From Rhizorhabdus wittichii RW1 (lineage in GTDB: Bacteria > Pseudomonadota > Alphaproteobacteria > Sphingomonadales > Sphingomonadaceae), in contig CP000700.1 in the NCBI GenBank assembly GCA_000016765.1, positions 124,001 through 188,000 on the forward strand: a stretch of 64,000 bases of DNA, given 5' to 3'. The stretch's first letter is position 1; every line of letters begins with the position of its first letter. The translations under genes and the position numbers were made by a program. Positions 62,983 through 64,000 of this stretch are shown one piece after another. The notes below the pieces were generated by a model. The model did no database searches. It was not told where the DNA came from and saw only the letters and a program-made list of their open reading frames with translations.

Positions 62983-63166
62983 GAAAAGTGTTTCCCTGTT
63001 GCATGAAGTTGCGACAGGTGAACGGGCGCTGCGCACGCCCGTTCCCTAAGTCATTCCAGCTGCGGAAATAAATCATGTGCGAGTTGTCGCGCGGCAGGAA
63101 CTGCGGAACCGATCCGTCGTTCTCGAAAAACGCTGCTCAATGCAAAGCGCCGAAAAGGATGCTCCC

Positions 63167-63703
63167 ATGATTTCGACTTCCGCAAGGCTGCTCTGCCTCC
63201 TTTCGTTCGGACTGGCCGGCTCTGCCTTTGCCCAGAGCCCATCGAATCCCCCGCCGCCGACGCCCGCCTCCACCGGCGCGGCGATGCCCTATCTTCAGAT
63301 TGCCGGGGAAAGCGACGTCTACGAGGTGACCTCTAGCCAGATCGCGGTGCAGCGATCGCAGAACCCGCGCGTCCGCGCCTTTGCGTCGATGCTGATCGAT
63401 CACCATACGAAGACGACGAATGTCACGCTGACGCAGGCAAAGGCCGCCGGGCTTGTTCCGCCGCCGGCAGTCCTGGGGCAGGGCACGCGCGCCCAGATCG
63501 ACCAGCTCTATGCCGCGAGCCCGGCGGATTTCGACCGGATCTACATCGCGCAGCAAATCCCGGCGCACGAACAGGCGCTCGCGGTCCAGACCGCCTATGC
63601 GCAGACCGGCGACAAGGCGCCGCTGCGCACGGCCGCCACCGGTGCGATCCCGATCATCAAGCAGCACCTCGAGCATGCGCGTTCGCTCAAGAGCGGCCTG
63701 TGA
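63167..63703 (+). CDS. DUF4142 family exported protein
   Basis: 178 residues from ATG 63167 (AAAAGGA upstream). A signal peptide (LLCLLSFGLAGSAFAQS) and a Pro-rich stretch precede the DUF4142 domain: GESDVYEVTSSQIAVQRSQN, VRAFASMLIDHHTKTTNVTL, DFDRIYIAQQIPAHEQALAV and KQHLEHARSL. The family is a ferritin-like helical bundle, periplasmic, function unclear. It is followed 23 bases later by the sugar dehydrogenase-like gene, and such pairs recur in Proteobacteria. Confidence 0.88.
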   Translation: MISTSARLLCLLSFGLAGSAFAQSPSNPPPPTPASTGAAMPYLQIAGESDVYEVTSSQIAVQRSQNPRVRAFASMLIDHHTKTTNVTLTQAKAAGLVPPPAVLGQGTRAQIDQLYAASPADFDRIYIAQQIPAHEQALAVQTAYAQTGDKAPLRTAATGAIPIIKQHLEHARSLKSGL

Positions 63704-63726
63704 AACCGATAAGCCAAGGAGAGACC

Positions 63727-64000
63727 GTGAAGCTCAGCGCTATCCTCGCCGGCACCTGCGCCGCACTCGCCCTGTCGACCGCCGCTTATGCGCAGCAGGG
63801 GGATGGCACCGACGTTCAGGTCGCGATCCATGTCTTCAAGCCGGACAAGGCCCCGGCGATACCCGAGCGGCTCGCCGGGCTCAAGACGCCTGCAGGTTTC
63901 ACGGTCACGACCTTCGCCACGGGCCTCAAGAATCCGCGGATCATTGCCGTGGCGCCCAATGGCGGGATCTATGTCAGCCGGCGCGAGCAGGGCGACGTCG
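63727..64000 (+). CDS. PQQ-dependent sugar dehydrogenase-like protein, 5' part
   Basis: The first 91 codons from GTG 63727 (AAGGAGA upstream) are visible. The signal peptide MKLSAILAGTCAALALSTAA YAQQ (cleavage near QQG) precedes a segment ending FATGLKNPRIIAVAPNGGIY VSRREQGDV (key residues GLKNPR, PNGGIYV). The latter matches the first blade of the sorbosone/glucose dehydrogenase beta-propeller. The gene runs off the window, so length and active site are unknown. It directly follows the DUF4142 gene and is probably co-transcribed. Confidence 0.75.
   Translation, partial: MKLSAILAGTCAALALSTAAYAQQGDGTDVQVAIHVFKPDKAPAIPERLAGLKTPAGFTVTTFATGLKNPRIIAVAPNGGIYVSRREQGDV

Overview
The window reads as part of a large, GC-rich alphaproteobacterial plasmid or chromid, most likely from the Sphingomonadaceae (Sphingomonas, Sphingobium or Novosphingobium). 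The lineage is inferred from several things together: a MucR/Ros regulator, an HWE/HisKA_2 histidine kinase, paired DUF736 genes, a DarB-like methylase-helicase, and high-GC codon use throughout. The plasmid nature is clearer. An iteron array lies directly in front of a RepA initiator gene (49.4-51.2 kb), with ParA and a small ParB-like partner next to it (51.2-52.3 kb). No rRNA, tRNA or CRISPR array was recognised.

Layout. 0-11 kb: end of an epoxide-hydrolase-like gene, then mainly minus-strand accessory genes (NYN/LOTUS protein, single-stranded DNA-binding protein, two nearly identical DUF736 genes, ArdB/KlcA antirestriction protein, several unknowns) plus an SLC13-type transporter. 11-19 kb: stress genes (Dps, HPII-type catalase, ankyrin protein, and a multi-PAS hybrid histidine kinase split by a frameshift). 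19-36 kb: a second accessory block containing a PP-loop (PAPS-reductase-like) enzyme, a TGT/DpdA-like protein, a thermonuclease, DUF6927- and DUF5983-like proteins, ArdC antirestriction protease, a 720-residue ParB-like protein, a NERD-nuclease/helicase between two small paralogs, and a 1412-residue methylase-helicase of the DarB/strawberry-notch type. 36-48 kb: lysyl-phosphatidylglycerol synthase MprF (frameshifted) with AcvB/VirJ, MucR, a histidine kinase-response regulator, a Toprim primase, a spermidine-synthase-like protein coupled to a DUF1275 membrane protein, and an HtrA/DegP protease. 48-55 kb: Imm11-like gene, replication origin, repA, parAB, a winged-helix protein and a serine recombinase. 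55-64 kb: a membrane-protein pseudogene, then a repair cassette (LigD, exonuclease III, cupin, topoisomerase IB), an esterase, a DUF4142 protein and the start of a PQQ-type sugar dehydrogenase.

How it fits together. The antirestriction genes (ardB, ardC, the DarB-like gene), ssb and the large ParB-like gene all lie on the minus strand. This gene mix is typical of the leading region of conjugative plasmids, which enters the recipient first. Seven of these minus-strand genes share an unusual upstream element: a GC-rich hairpin next to a purine tract close to AAAAGGGGAGGGGG, about 25-75 bases before the start codon. This is the most interesting unexplained signal here. Other points to follow up are a possible nucleobase-modification pair (PP-loop plus TGT-like), the NERD-helicase with flanking paralogs, and a 10-base motif (GCGCGGCACA) clustered on both sides of the winged-helix/recombinase pair.

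Four genes are broken by one small lesion each: three single-base frameshifts and one in-frame stop. The three frameshifts are single-G length changes and could be sequencing errors.
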